Source: Chitinophagaceae bacterium (GTDB taxonomy: Bacteria > Bacteroidota > Bacteroidia > Chitinophagales > Chitinophagaceae). Taken from it: DNA of 64,000 nucleotides. The stretch covers positions 193,501-257,500 of the forward strand of contig JADKJC010000002.1 of NCBI GenBank assembly GCA_016722465.1. Reading direction: 5' to 3'. Numbering within the stretch: position 1 is the first letter of the stretch; each line of letters starts with the position of its first letter. Below, one piece after another: positions 49,388-58,198 of the stretch. A program made the translations under genes and the position numbers. A model generated the notes under the pieces. That model had not been told where the DNA came from. It was given only the letters and a program-made list of their open reading frames with translations, and did no database searches.

Positions 49388-50527
49388 CTATAAACGCTGC
49401 TGCAACACCTGCACCATTTCATTTTTCCAACCTGCAAAATCACCGGCCTCAATATGTTTTCTTGCTTCTGTTACCAGCCACAAATAAAAAGCCAGGTTGT
49501 GTACGCTGGCAATGGTAAGCCCCAGCATCTCCTTTGCTTTAATTAAATGCCTCAGATATGCCTTGCTGTAATAATTGCTGATCTCACAATCAAAGCCATC
49601 ATCGACTGGAGAAAAATCCCTCTCCCATTTTTTATTATCGATATTGATAACCCCTTTAGTTGTAAAGAGCATGGCATTGCGGCCATTCCTTGTGGGCATC
49701 ACACAATCAAACATATCCACTCCCAGCGCAATACATTCCAGAATATTCCACGGAGTGCCCACGCCCATCAGATAACGGGGTTTTTGCGCTGGTAGTATAT
49801 CGCAGCACAATCCGGTATACTCATACATCATCTCAGTAGGCTCTCCCACGCTTAGTCCTCCAATGGCATTGCCGGCGGCATTTTTGGAAGCAATGAATTC
49901 AGCAGAAGCAGTACGCAGGTCTTTGTAGGTACTGCCCTGCACAATCGGAAACAGGTTTTGTGAATATCCATATTTATCCGGTGTTTCATTCAGCCTGCCA
50001 ATACACCTGTCGAGCCAACGATGTGTAAGCTCCATGCTTTTCTTTGCATAGTTATATTCGCTCGGATGTGGTGGGCATTCATCAAAAGCCATAATGATAT
50101 CGCCACCGATCACCCGCTGTATGTCCATTACTTTTTCTGGTGTAAACAAATGTTTGCTTCCATCAATATGCGATTGAAAGATCACGCCTTCTTCATTGAT
50201 CTTTCGGTTATTGGCCAACGAAAAAACCTGGTAGCCACCACTATCAGTCAGTATCGGTTTTGGCCAGCCATTGAATTGATGCAGGCCGCCGGCTGCTTCC
50301 AGTGTTTCTAACCCTGGCCTCAGATACAGGTGATAGGTATTACCCAGGATGATCTGTGCTTTTACATCATTGAGCAACTGTTGCTGTGTAACCGTTTTTA
50401 CACTGCCAGCGGTGCCTACAGGCATAAAAACAGGCGTCAGTATCCCTCCATGATCGGTTTGTATCTTACCCGTTCTTGCTTTTGTAGCCGTATCGGTGTG
50501 TTGTAAAGTAAAGCTGAGTGCTGCCAT
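49388..50527 (-). CDS. tgt: Queuine/preQ1 tRNA-ribosyltransferase
   Basis: Exchanges the wobble guanine of GUN-anticodon tRNAs for preQ1. I start at 50527 (MAALSFTLQHTDTATKARTG), 379 residues; the upstream frame is open but contains the TATATTTG promoter. The acid/base D95 in LTDSGGYQ, the binding loop GGLSVGEP (223-230), and the nucleophile D274 in DMFDCVMPTRNGR are present. At the zinc site CxCxxC...H the residues are F312, C314, S317 and H343, so two of three Cys are missing. I recall that other Bacteroidota Tgt proteins also lack them. Confidence 0.95.
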   Translation of the reverse strand: MAALSFTLQHTDTATKARTGKIQTDHGGILTPVFMPVGTAGSVKTVTQQQLLNDVKAQIILGNTYHLYLRPGLETLEAAGGLHQFNGWPKPILTDSGGYQVFSLANNRKINEEGVIFQSHIDGSKHLFTPEKVMDIQRVIGGDIIMAFDECPPHPSEYNYAKKSMELTHRWLDRCIGRLNETPDKYGYSQNLFPIVQGSTYKDLRTASAEFIASKNAAGNAIGGLSVGEPTEMMYEYTGLCCDILPAQKPRYLMGVGTPWNILECIALGVDMFDCVMPTRNGRNAMLFTTKGVINIDNKKWERDFSPVDDGFDCEISNYYSKAYLRHLIKAKEMLGLTIASVHNLAFYLWLVTEARKHIEAGDFAGWKNEMVQVLQQRL

Positions 50528-50560
50528 ATAAAATTCCGGCTGCATTGTGCAGGCGGGCTG

Positions 50561-50568
50561 CAAATATA
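50561..50568 (-). promoter_or_regulatory. tgt: Candidate -7 box of tgt
   Basis: TATATTTG on the minus strand, an exact TAnnTTTG match, 33 bp before the chosen tgt start. This supports the internal start over the longer frame. Confidence 0.55.
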
Positions 50569-50650
50569 GAATTGAAAAAGGATTTGTCTTTGCAGAAAAT
50601 CTTGTTAATAACATATCTCTTTTTAATCCGGTTTACTTTTTTCAATACGT

Positions 50651-50658
50651 TATTTTTG
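50651..50658 (+). promoter_or_regulatory. Candidate -7 box directly before a start codon
   Basis: TATTTTTG, an exact TAnnTTTG match, ends only 5 bp before the ATG at 50664. The transcript could start at or next to the ATG. Confidence 0.45.
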
Positions 50659-50663
50659 CAGCA

Positions 50664-51796
50664 ATGAACCTTAACCAACTATTACTGCACTGGCATGGCA
50701 TTGTATTTATCGTCTTTTGTGTTGTAACACTCATCCAGGTTTTTTACTACGTATTCTTCTTTTTAAGGCTGGCGATTTATAAAGTGAAAGAAAAAACCAC
50801 TTCTCAAACACATCCGGTATCGGTTATTATTTGTGCAAGGGATGAAGCCGCTAACCTGGCAAAAAACCTGCCCGGTGCCCTGGTGCAGCAATACAGAACC
50901 ACCCATGAAGTAATTGTAGTGGATGATAATTCTTTTGATGATAGTAAATACCTGCTGGAAGAATTTCAACGACAGTTCAAACAACTGAATATTGTAGAGT
51001 TGAAACAGGAAGCCAAACTGATACCCGGGAAAAAGTTCCCTTTGAGTGTTGGGATTAAAACCGCCAAATATGAAATCGTTTTGCTTACGGATGCTGACTG
51101 TGTGCCTTCCAGCGAATACTGGATAGATAAAATGCAGGCTACTTATGATGATGAAACAGAAATTGTACTCGGCTATGGCGCTTACTATAAAAAGCCAGGG
51201 CTGCTGAATACATTGATCCGTTGGGAAACACTGCATACCGCATTGCAGTATTTCAGTTATGCATTGGCGGGCCAAACCTATATGGGTGTGGGAAGAAATC
51301 TCAGTTATAAGAAAGTGATATTCTTCCGGCATAAAGGCTTTTCGGCCCATAATAAAATACCCAGCGGCGATGATGACCTGTTTATTAATATGGCTGCCAC
51401 CAAACGCAACACAAAGATCAACCTGGATGCAGCAGCATTTACCTTAAGTGAGCCGGCCAAAACATGGGGCCAGTGGGTACGGCAAAAAAGAAGGCATTAC
51501 AGCACGGGTAAATATTACAAAGCAAGGCATAAATTTTTATTGGGGCTATATTCATTGTCACATTTTCTTTTCTATCCATTATTCATTGCCAGCTTAATAT
51601 TTTTTAACTGGCAACTGTCATTGATCGTATTTGGTGTGAGGTTCCTGTTGCAGTTGGGTATTTTGTACCCAGTTGCAAAAAGTTAGATGAAAGAGACCTC
51701 TACCCTTCTTTTTTATTTTTTGATATCTGGATGTTTTTTTATTACCTGATCTTTTCTGTGGCATTGATTAAAAAACCAAGGGAGCAATGGAAGTAG
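50664..51796 (+). CDS. Membrane-bound family 2 glycosyltransferase (one-base frame break)
   Basis: Start MNLNQLLLHWHGIVF (50664); the longer frame upstream contains the promoter. An N-terminal membrane segment (IVFIVFCVVTLIQVFYYVFF) is followed by the GT-A domain: VSVIICARDEAANLAKNLPG, VVDDNSFDDS, the metal-binding LLTDADCVPSS, SGDDDLFINMAA and a QxxRR element (QKRRHYSTG). The C-terminus has two or more membrane segments. The frame breaks at AAAAA 51677-51681; a sixth A replaces VAKS-stop by VAKKLDERDLYP and continues through FFYYLIFSVALI to EQWK, total about 377 residues. It transfers sugar from a nucleotide sugar at the inner membrane. The acceptor is unknown. Divergent from tgt, rsmG follows. 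Confidence 0.88.
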
Positions 51797-51866
51797 GGGA
51801 TGGTGAATGGTCAATGGTGAATGATGAATTAATAAATGGTAATTGTTTATTCTTATAAAAATTTAC

Positions 51867-52481
51867 ATGGAACAGGTATTAAAATATTTTACTGATTTTT
51901 CTGAAGAACAGATCAGGCAGTTTGCTGCATTGAAAGATCTGTATGCAGAATGGAATGAAAAGATCAACGTGATCTCAAGGAAAGACATGGACAACTTTTA
52001 TGAACACCATGTGCTCCATTCCCTTGCCATTACTACGCAGTTTGAATTTAAGGATAGCATGAACATTATGGACCTTGGTTGCGGTGGTGGTTTCCCGGGT
52101 ATCCCCCTCGCTATTTTTTTTCCGGAAGTGAAATTCTTACTGGTGGACAGCATCAATAAAAAACTAAAAGTAGCCAGCGAAATAGCCAGTACCATCGGCC
52201 TAAAAAATGTAGCTGTCCACCACACCCGTGCAGAAGATATTAAGGACCAGAAATTTGACGTGGTAGTATCCAGAGCGGTGGCACCCTTGAAGGACCTTTG
52301 GTTTTGGAGCAAACCCTTGCTAAAAAAAGGAAGCAGCCCCGGCGGATTGATCTGCCTTAAAGGAGGCGACCTGGCAAAAGAAGTATTTGAAAGCAACTGT
52401 AAGCCGAGGGTATGGGAAATAGAAAAAATGTTTACAGAGCCTTTTTTTAAGGATAAGTTTTTGCTGCAGGTATTAGCCTGA
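51867..52481 (+). CDS. rsmG: 16S rRNA (guanine-N7) methyltransferase RsmG
   Basis: SAM-dependent methylation of G527 (E. coli numbering) in 16S rRNA. I start at MEQVLKYFTDFSEEQIRQF (51867), 204 residues; the eight preceding codons are AT-rich leader. Motifs are NEKINVISRKDMDNFYEHHV, the SAM loop NIMDLGCGGGFPGIPLAIFF, LLVDSINKKLKVA, VVVSRAVAPLKDL and KGGDL. Normal length. Confidence 0.95.
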   Translation: MEQVLKYFTDFSEEQIRQFAALKDLYAEWNEKINVISRKDMDNFYEHHVLHSLAITTQFEFKDSMNIMDLGCGGGFPGIPLAIFFPEVKFLLVDSINKKLKVASEIASTIGLKNVAVHHTRAEDIKDQKFDVVVSRAVAPLKDLWFWSKPLLKKGSSPGGLICLKGGDLAKEVFESNCKPRVWEIEKMFTEPFFKDKFLLQVLA

Positions 52482-52556
52482 GTATGGTATGCCTTTTAAA
52501 AAGCGGCCCGATTCCTTATCCCCTTTACCAACACCCATTCCCCACTCAAAAGATAT

Positions 52557-52608
52557 TACCCCTTTAGGGTATTGCCTTTTAAGCCGTTTTATACCACCTT
52601 TGTGGTAT
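52557..52608. promoter_or_regulatory. Two similar inverted repeats before the response-regulator gene
   Basis: TACCCCTTTAGGGTA (52557-52571) and TACCACCTTTGTGGTA (52592-52607) share a core and lie 35 bp apart centre to centre. The second ends just before the ATG at 52610. TACCCCT fits the NarL heptamer TACYYMT, and both have roughly the NarL 7-2-7 layout. Autoregulation is inferred. Confidence 0.5.
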
Positions 52609-52609
52609 C

Positions 52610-53256
52610 ATGAGTATATCAGTAGCCATTGTAGAAGATAACAACGACATCCGCCATGCTTTAGAGCAGATCATTGAAATGAGTAACGGATACGAACTTG
52701 CCTGCTCCTGCATCAATGCAGAAGAGGCACTCTTAATGATACCAGCAATAAGCCCCAAAGTGGTGCTGATGGACATTAACCTGGGCAGCGGCATGAATGG
52801 CATTGAGTGTGTGAAGCTGCTGAAAGAATCCAACCCGGACATATTGTTTATGATGTGTACGGTGCTGGAAGAAGATGAAAAAATATTTGAAGCTTTAACT
52901 GCTGGTGCCAGTGGATATATTCTTAAAAAAACAGCTCCCCCAAATTATTGGAAGCCATTAAAGAATTATGCGAAGGCGGTGCCCCTATGAGCAGCCAGAT
53001 AGCCCGAAAAGTGGTGGTGGCATTTCAGCATAAAACATTGGTGGAAAACAATGCCCCTGCAGCAGACTCATTAAAAATGTTATCCAAAAGGGAAAAAGAA
53101 ACGCTGGAAATGCTTGCCAAAGGATTGCTCTATAAAGAAATTGGAGAAAAACTTTTCATCAGCGCCGAAACGGTAAAGAAACATGTATACCGCATTTATG
53201 AAAAACTGCATGTCACCAACAAGGTAGAAGCGGTAAACCGTTTTTTTGGCAGGTAA
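52610..53256 (+). CDS. NarL/LuxR-type DNA-binding response regulator (one-base frame break)
   Basis: 215 residues after repair. The receiver domain has the acidic pair in IVEDNNDIR (E9, D10), phospho-acceptor D55 in VVLMDINLGSGMNG and Lys in GYILKK. The output domain is a LuxR-type HTH: LSKREKETLEMLAKGLLYKE, then FISAETVKKHVYRIYEKLHV. The frame breaks at CCCCCAAA 52937-52944; one more base changes TAPPNYWK into TAPPKLLEAIKELCEGG and joins the halves. No histidine kinase gene is next to it, so it is an orphan in this window. The palindromes just upstream are candidate self-control sites. Confidence 0.88.
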
Positions 53257-53271
53257 CTAATTACTGTATTT

Positions 53272-53796
53272 TTATATTAAAAACTTCCACAACCAGTTGT
53301 CAGTTTGCGGTGTATTTCCAATCGGGAAATTATGAGTATGGCCGGAATCTTCAAAGCCGGATTTTTCATAAAACCTTTTTGCCCTCAGGTTATGTTCCCA
53401 TACCCCAAGCCATACTACTTCGTATTGGTTTTCTCTTGCAAAACTTTCTACAAAACTGATCAGCAACTGTGCGATGCCTTTGCCATGAAATTTTTTGTCC
53501 ACATAAATTCTTTTCAACTCCAATGCCTTCCACTGCTCCATCAATGGAAACTGGCTATAATCTTCCTTCATACGTACATAGCCTGCAGGCACACCATCAA
53601 TCTCTGCAAAAAAGAAAAAATCATTTTCATCAGCCAGTTCCTGATTTACCTGGCCGATATTAAAGTAGTCCTCCAAAAATTGCTGCATGTCTTCTTCTGT
53701 GCAGGTACCGGTAAATGTATCGTAAAAAGTACTTTTGCCAATTACTGCTAAGGCTGCTGCATCTTTTATCTTGACTCTTCTTATTGTTGTTACCAT
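53272..53796 (-). CDS. GNAT-family N-acetyltransferase
   Basis: A 174-residue GCN5-type acetyltransferase. The acetyl-CoA site is the segment LKRIYVDKKFHGKGIAQLLI (about 94-113), with the R/QxxGxG/A loop as KFHGKGIA. VWLGVWEHNLRAKRFYEKSG is the C-terminal core typical of small-molecule or protein-N-terminal acetyltransferases. The substrate is unknown. Converges with the response regulator; only 16 bp separate the stops, and no hairpin is present. Confidence 0.88.
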   Translation of the reverse strand: MVTTIRRVKIKDAAALAVIGKSTFYDTFTGTCTEEDMQQFLEDYFNIGQVNQELADENDFFFFAEIDGVPAGYVRMKEDYSQFPLMEQWKALELKRIYVDKKFHGKGIAQLLISFVESFARENQYEVVWLGVWEHNLRAKRFYEKSGFEDSGHTHNFPIGNTPQTDNWLWKFLI

Positions 53797-53818
53797 AAAT
53801 CCAACCAGTATATTTTAC

Positions 53819-54898
53819 TTATTGATTCAGTTCAATTTTATCTGCCACAGGATGTTCGCATTTAAAAGTAATGCCGAGTAAACTGGCAATGGTTTGTGCA
53901 AACTGCTTTTGATAAATCTGCGTATTATCTTTTATTTCACCCTTTGCTTTAATGCCGTGCCCCATCACCGCAAACCATATTTCATCTGCACCTGCCAGGC
54001 CCTCTCCATGTGTCACCCATTCTTCTTTTCTCTTATCTCCACGCCCGTGATCAGTGGTAATAAACAAGGCTGTTTTGTTTTTGTATGCCGGATCAGCCTG
54101 CACATAATTCCATATTTGCTGTATCCAGTTATCTACCTGGTTGGCAGCATTCAGGTAATCTCTATAATGACCTGCATGTGCCCATTCATCCGTTTCACCA
54201 TAAGCAATATACAATACTCTTGGTTTCCTTTTTACCAAATAATCCATTGCCTGGTAGTGGGTGAATACATCCAGGCATTCTTCATCCCCAAATGGCCGGT
54301 ATGAATCCAGCAGCATATCATTCAACAACTGCTCACTTGCAGTGGCTCTTTTACTATTTAGTTTGTCGAAAGCATTTATTACCGGCACCCCGCTTCTTTG
54401 TTCATTTAAAATTCTTTCAAATGCATTCCATGCACCAAAAGCGGCCACCCTATTTTTAAAAGCAGGTAGCTGGTTTAAAAACTCAGTAAGTGTTGTATTG
54501 GGATTGGCTTTGTAATGATTGCTGTTGACCAGGGTATCCGGATACCCTGTAAATATTTCGTTGTAGCCGGGATAAGAAAACCAGTAACGGTTGGCAACAT
54601 TTACTTTACTGTTTGTATTTCTATTCCCATACAACTGGCCTTTTGCTGCAATTGTACTCCATAGAAATGGCATTAATTTTTTCCTTCGTTCAGTAACATC
54701 ATCACTCCAGTATTTTTTATAAATACCACTGCTGTCCCCTTGATTAAATATTGTATTGTTGGCAATCATACTATCCATGCCTGAAAATACTTCCTGCCAG
54801 CGAAGACCATCTGTGGTGATCACAATGATATTTTCAACTGTTTGTGCCTCCGTAAATTTCACATTCAGCAACAGCAACAATAAAAATACATTCCTCAT
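53819..54898 (-). CDS. Exported alkaline-phosphatase-superfamily hydrolase
   Basis: A 359-residue protein with a signal peptide (MRNVFLLLLLLNVKFTEAQ). Metal-site segments are IIVITTDGLRWQEVFSG (first Asp), AYGETDEWAHAGHY (Asp and His) and FITTDHGRGDKRKEEWVTHG (Asp-His and distal His), in the order of the phosphodiesterase/phosphopentomutase group. It probably acts in the periplasm on phospho- or sulfo-esters. The substrate is unknown. It is the first of three exported hydrolases in a row (leftward), with a 23-bp gap to the aminopeptidase upstream. Confidence 0.85.
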   Translation of the reverse strand: MRNVFLLLLLLNVKFTEAQTVENIIVITTDGLRWQEVFSGMDSMIANNTIFNQGDSSGIYKKYWSDDVTERRKKLMPFLWSTIAAKGQLYGNRNTNSKVNVANRYWFSYPGYNEIFTGYPDTLVNSNHYKANPNTTLTEFLNQLPAFKNRVAAFGAWNAFERILNEQRSGVPVINAFDKLNSKRATASEQLLNDMLLDSYRPFGDEECLDVFTHYQAMDYLVKRKPRVLYIAYGETDEWAHAGHYRDYLNAANQVDNWIQQIWNYVQADPAYKNKTALFITTDHGRGDKRKEEWVTHGEGLAGADEIWFAVMGHGIKAKGEIKDNTQIYQKQFAQTIASLLGITFKCEHPVADKIELNQ

Positions 54899-54921
54899 AT
54901 ACGAAATTATTTACAGCAATA

Positions 54922-56838
54922 TTACCATTTTAAATCCAGCACATTGTTCCTTAGGTCCACATCAGCCATGCGTTTACTGGGATCGATTTCAACTTTTGAA
55001 AGATTGAGCAACCTTTCTTTAAATGTAACGATATAAGCAGGATGCGTCCACCGCCATTCTTCATGCACTTCAACATTTTGTTTGCTGTTTTCTGAAGGCT
55101 TTGTACCATACATAATGTTCAATGGAATGTAATGTATGGCTGTGCTGCCATCTTTAAAGGTGAGTTGCAGATCAATCGGCATGGGCATTCTGCCAATCCG
55201 TTTCAACCGGATCTTTGATTCGCCACCTTCCTCCCATAAACTGTCAATGGCGTAGTCGATCGTTTTGGTGCCATTGCACCAGTATTCTTTGTACCAGTCA
55301 AGTTTCATATCACTAACACTTTCCGCAAGCCTGATAAAGTCTGCAGAATTGGGATGTTTGAATGCCCATTGCTTATAATACTCTAACAACAATTTGTCCC
55401 TTATATCTGCGCCGATTATATAACCCAGCTGTTCCATAAATACACAGCCCTTGTTATAGGAAGCATTGGTATAAGCAACATTGGTATTGAAGTGATCAGC
55501 ATGTGTGGTCAGGGGCTCTTCCAAACCACTTTTAGCTAATGAGTAGTAGCCCTTGTAGTTTGCATAATGCATCAGTGGCAATAGCGAAGCCAATGAATCG
55601 ATGGTATGTAAAGCTTTTTCATCGCCCACTAAGTTTCTCTTTAGCACTGTTTGAATATAATATTGCATCACCCTGTTAGTGGCGTATTCTGTAAAACCTT
55701 CATCCATCCATGCATACAGGCTTTCGTTAGTGCCCAGCATCATCTGGTACCAGCTATGCATCCATTCATGAACAACAGTTTCCAGCCCCGGGCCGCTCAA
55801 CAAGGTTGCCATAGGATATTCCATTCCGCCATCGCCCCCCTGTATAAATGAATATTGGGGATAAGGATATTTGCCAAAAGTTTTTTCCATAAAAGGTAAT
55901 ACCTCAATGGCAGCATCTGCAACATTCTGCCAGTCTGTATCATTCTTCAAATTATTTTCTTTGAATTTATACAGCACATTGATTATTGTGCCATTTGCTG
56001 TTTTGCGTATGATGTGTTTGTAATCCGGATCAGCAGCCCATACAAAATCATGAATATTGTTTCCAACAAAATGCCATCTGCGTTTATTTTTTTTGATTGT
56101 TTTTAATTCTGTTCCTGCTTTATCATACCCCCATCCAATTTCCGCAGCGTTGATCAACGTGCCGGTACCACCTAATTTATATGCAGGATCGATATTGATC
56201 GTTACATCAAAATCGCCCCATACACCGTAAAACTCACGGGCAACATAGGGCGTTGGGTGCCACCCTTCATAATCATACTCACACAATTTTGGATACCACT
56301 GGCTCATACTGTAACGGACACCGGTAGTGGGATTGTCCCTTCCGCTTCTTCTTACCTGCAATGGCACCTGTGCTTCAAACTCCATATCAATGATCACCCT
56401 GGTCTTTGGCAAAATGGGTTTTATAATATTTACCTCGAGGATGGTTTCATGATATTTAAATGGCTGCGCCACTCCATTAATTTTTATTGCAATTATTTTC
56501 TGGTAACCGATTTCATTCTCTTTTAGATTTAAGATACGGTCTCTTATTCTTCCATCCCAATCCTGCCGTCCATTAAAAGCATATTTCCCAAGTTCCCGGC
56601 TTCTTACATCCATGCTGCTATTGGGCTGAAACGCATTAAAATAAAGGTGGTAAAATAGTTTATTCAATACATCAGGGGAATTATTGCTATACTCCAGTTG
56701 CTGCCTGCCTTTAAACTGATTGCCGTTTACATCCATATCGATATTCATCAAATATTTAACCCGTTGCTGCCAGTGGCCGGCTTGACAAAATGAAACAGCT
56801 GGAAATAAGAAAAGGGCTAATAAACAAAATCTTGTCAT
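54922..56838 (-). CDS. Exported M1-family metallopeptidase
   Basis: A 638-residue zinc aminopeptidase-like protein with signal peptide (FCLLALFLFPAVSFCQ). The N-terminal beta domain includes the substrate motif GGMEYP (338-343, equivalent to GxMEN). The zinc site is H357-E358-W-M-H361 with E380 in DEGFTEY, giving HExxH-x18-E. The C-terminal part has YNKGCVFMEQLGYIIG. It likely degrades peptides in the periplasm. The zinc-site residues are all present. Confidence 0.92.
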   Translation of the reverse strand: MTRFCLLALFLFPAVSFCQAGHWQQRVKYLMNIDMDVNGNQFKGRQQLEYSNNSPDVLNKLFYHLYFNAFQPNSSMDVRSRELGKYAFNGRQDWDGRIRDRILNLKENEIGYQKIIAIKINGVAQPFKYHETILEVNIIKPILPKTRVIIDMEFEAQVPLQVRRSGRDNPTTGVRYSMSQWYPKLCEYDYEGWHPTPYVAREFYGVWGDFDVTINIDPAYKLGGTGTLINAAEIGWGYDKAGTELKTIKKNKRRWHFVGNNIHDFVWAADPDYKHIIRKTANGTIINVLYKFKENNLKNDTDWQNVADAAIEVLPFMEKTFGKYPYPQYSFIQGGDGGMEYPMATLLSGPGLETVVHEWMHSWYQMMLGTNESLYAWMDEGFTEYATNRVMQYYIQTVLKRNLVGDEKALHTIDSLASLLPLMHYANYKGYYSLAKSGLEEPLTTHADHFNTNVAYTNASYNKGCVFMEQLGYIIGADIRDKLLLEYYKQWAFKHPNSADFIRLAESVSDMKLDWYKEYWCNGTKTIDYAIDSLWEEGGESKIRLKRIGRMPMPIDLQLTFKDGSTAIHYIPLNIMYGTKPSENSKQNVEVHEEWRWTHPAYIVTFKERLLNLSKVEIDPSKRMADVDLRNNVLDLKW

Positions 56839-56881
56839 GAAAAAAATTTAATAAAATAATAATTGAGCAGAAAAAAATATT

Positions 56882-58033
56882 TTACTGACTCATTAGTTTA
56901 CTGGTGAATTGAGTCAGTAATTTAAACAGGTCTTCATGTTCGTTTAGCGGCAGCGTGCTGGCTTTATCAAAAACATCATGATAGGCTTTGATGCCACCCA
57001 TGGTATAAAAGTAAAAAGCAGGCACTCCTTTTTCTGTGAAAAAATAATGATCGCTTATGGCAGCCTTGCCCCTTGGTTTAACATCAGCCAGTAATTTTTC
57101 GTCTTTATTGATTTGTGTCATCAGCTCAAATTCTTTGGGGAATTCGGTTGCATTCACAACCATGATGCCCTCTTCTCCTGTTCCCGCCAAGTCGGTATTG
57201 ATGAGGAACCGGATGCTTTTCAATGGCACCAATGGATTTTCCGTAAAATATTTTGACCCGATCAATCCTGCTTCTTCCCCGGCAAAGCAAATAAACCCGA
57301 TTGAATATTTCTGTGGATGTTTGGCATAATAATGTGCAAGATTCAATAACAGTGATACACCGCTTGCATTATCATTGGCACCTGGGAAATAAGTATCCCT
57401 GCCCATTCCACCCAGGTGATCATAATGTGCAGTGACGAGAATGATTGAATCAGGTTTTTCTGTACCCCTTATTATACCACAAACATTCGCCGTTTTGAAA
57501 TTGCTGAGCAGTTTGTTTTCGATATTGATTGCAAAACTTCCGGGAGTTTCTTTAATTGCTTTTTTCTCAACCAGTATCAATGCATAAGGCGCTACTTCCG
57601 GTGATATATCCCAGGTAAGTTTTTCCTGTATTTTCACGATCACTTTTTCACCCCTGTTGATAAACTGAATGCTGTCCAGGGGTTCCAACTCACCAGCGGC
57701 TTTCATTCCTTTTGATTCGGGGCTTACAATAAAATCCCTGCCGGGTAAAAGCGTTTTTCCGTTAACTGTAACTTCCATTTTACCGGGAAAAGTATTTACA
57801 GGGTAGCTGAATGGCTGGAAATAATTTTTGCCATTCATCGGCTCAAGTCCATACGCTTTAAATTCATTGGATAAAAATTCAGCTGCTTTTTTCATGCCAT
57901 CGTTGGTATAGCCACGGCCCCAGAAATATTCCGAAGTGAGGGTATCTAGCATTTTCCTCCCAAAAGCCAGGTCCTGCGCTGCGGCGTTTATTCCTTTTAA
58001 TAAAAACAGGAGTACAATTATTTTTCTCATCAT
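56882..58033 (-). CDS. Exported M28-family peptidase
   Basis: A 383-residue zinc aminopeptidase-type protein with signal peptide (KIIVLLFLLKGINAAAQ). Likely two-zinc ligands are H203 (AHYDHLGG), D221 (GANDNASG), E254 (AGEEAGLIGS), D281 (NTDLAG) and H329 (AISDHYFF). An inserted PA-like segment lies before the catalytic part. The first two codons are both ATG, so the start could be 58033 or 58030. It forms a leftward cluster with the M1 peptidase and the phosphatase-like protein. Confidence 0.92.
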   Translation of the reverse strand: MMRKIIVLLFLLKGINAAAQDLAFGRKMLDTLTSEYFWGRGYTNDGMKKAAEFLSNEFKAYGLEPMNGKNYFQPFSYPVNTFPGKMEVTVNGKTLLPGRDFIVSPESKGMKAAGELEPLDSIQFINRGEKVIVKIQEKLTWDISPEVAPYALILVEKKAIKETPGSFAINIENKLLSNFKTANVCGIIRGTEKPDSIILVTAHYDHLGGMGRDTYFPGANDNASGVSLLLNLAHYYAKHPQKYSIGFICFAGEEAGLIGSKYFTENPLVPLKSIRFLINTDLAGTGEEGIMVVNATEFPKEFELMTQINKDEKLLADVKPRGKAAISDHYFFTEKGVPAFYFYTMGGIKAYHDVFDKASTLPLNEHEDLFKLLTQFTSKLMSQ

Positions 58034-58148
58034 CTACATTTAGGTAATGGGTAAATTTCGTTAAACAAGTCCATACGAGAAAAAATATTACTGAAAATAA
58101 TAGTGCCCTGCATCATCCTTACTTGCAGCGACCGGGCCCAATAAAAAA

Positions 58149-58175
58149 GGGCGCAGATATTTTCGATCTGTGCCC
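58149..58175 (-). terminator. Terminator of the stand-alone S74 gene
   Basis: GGGCGCAGAT / ATCTGTGCCC stem (one G-T pair) with loop ATTTTCG, and six T downstream on the minus strand. Confidence 0.85.
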
Positions 58176-58198
58176 TTGATTTTAGCTATTGAGATAAA

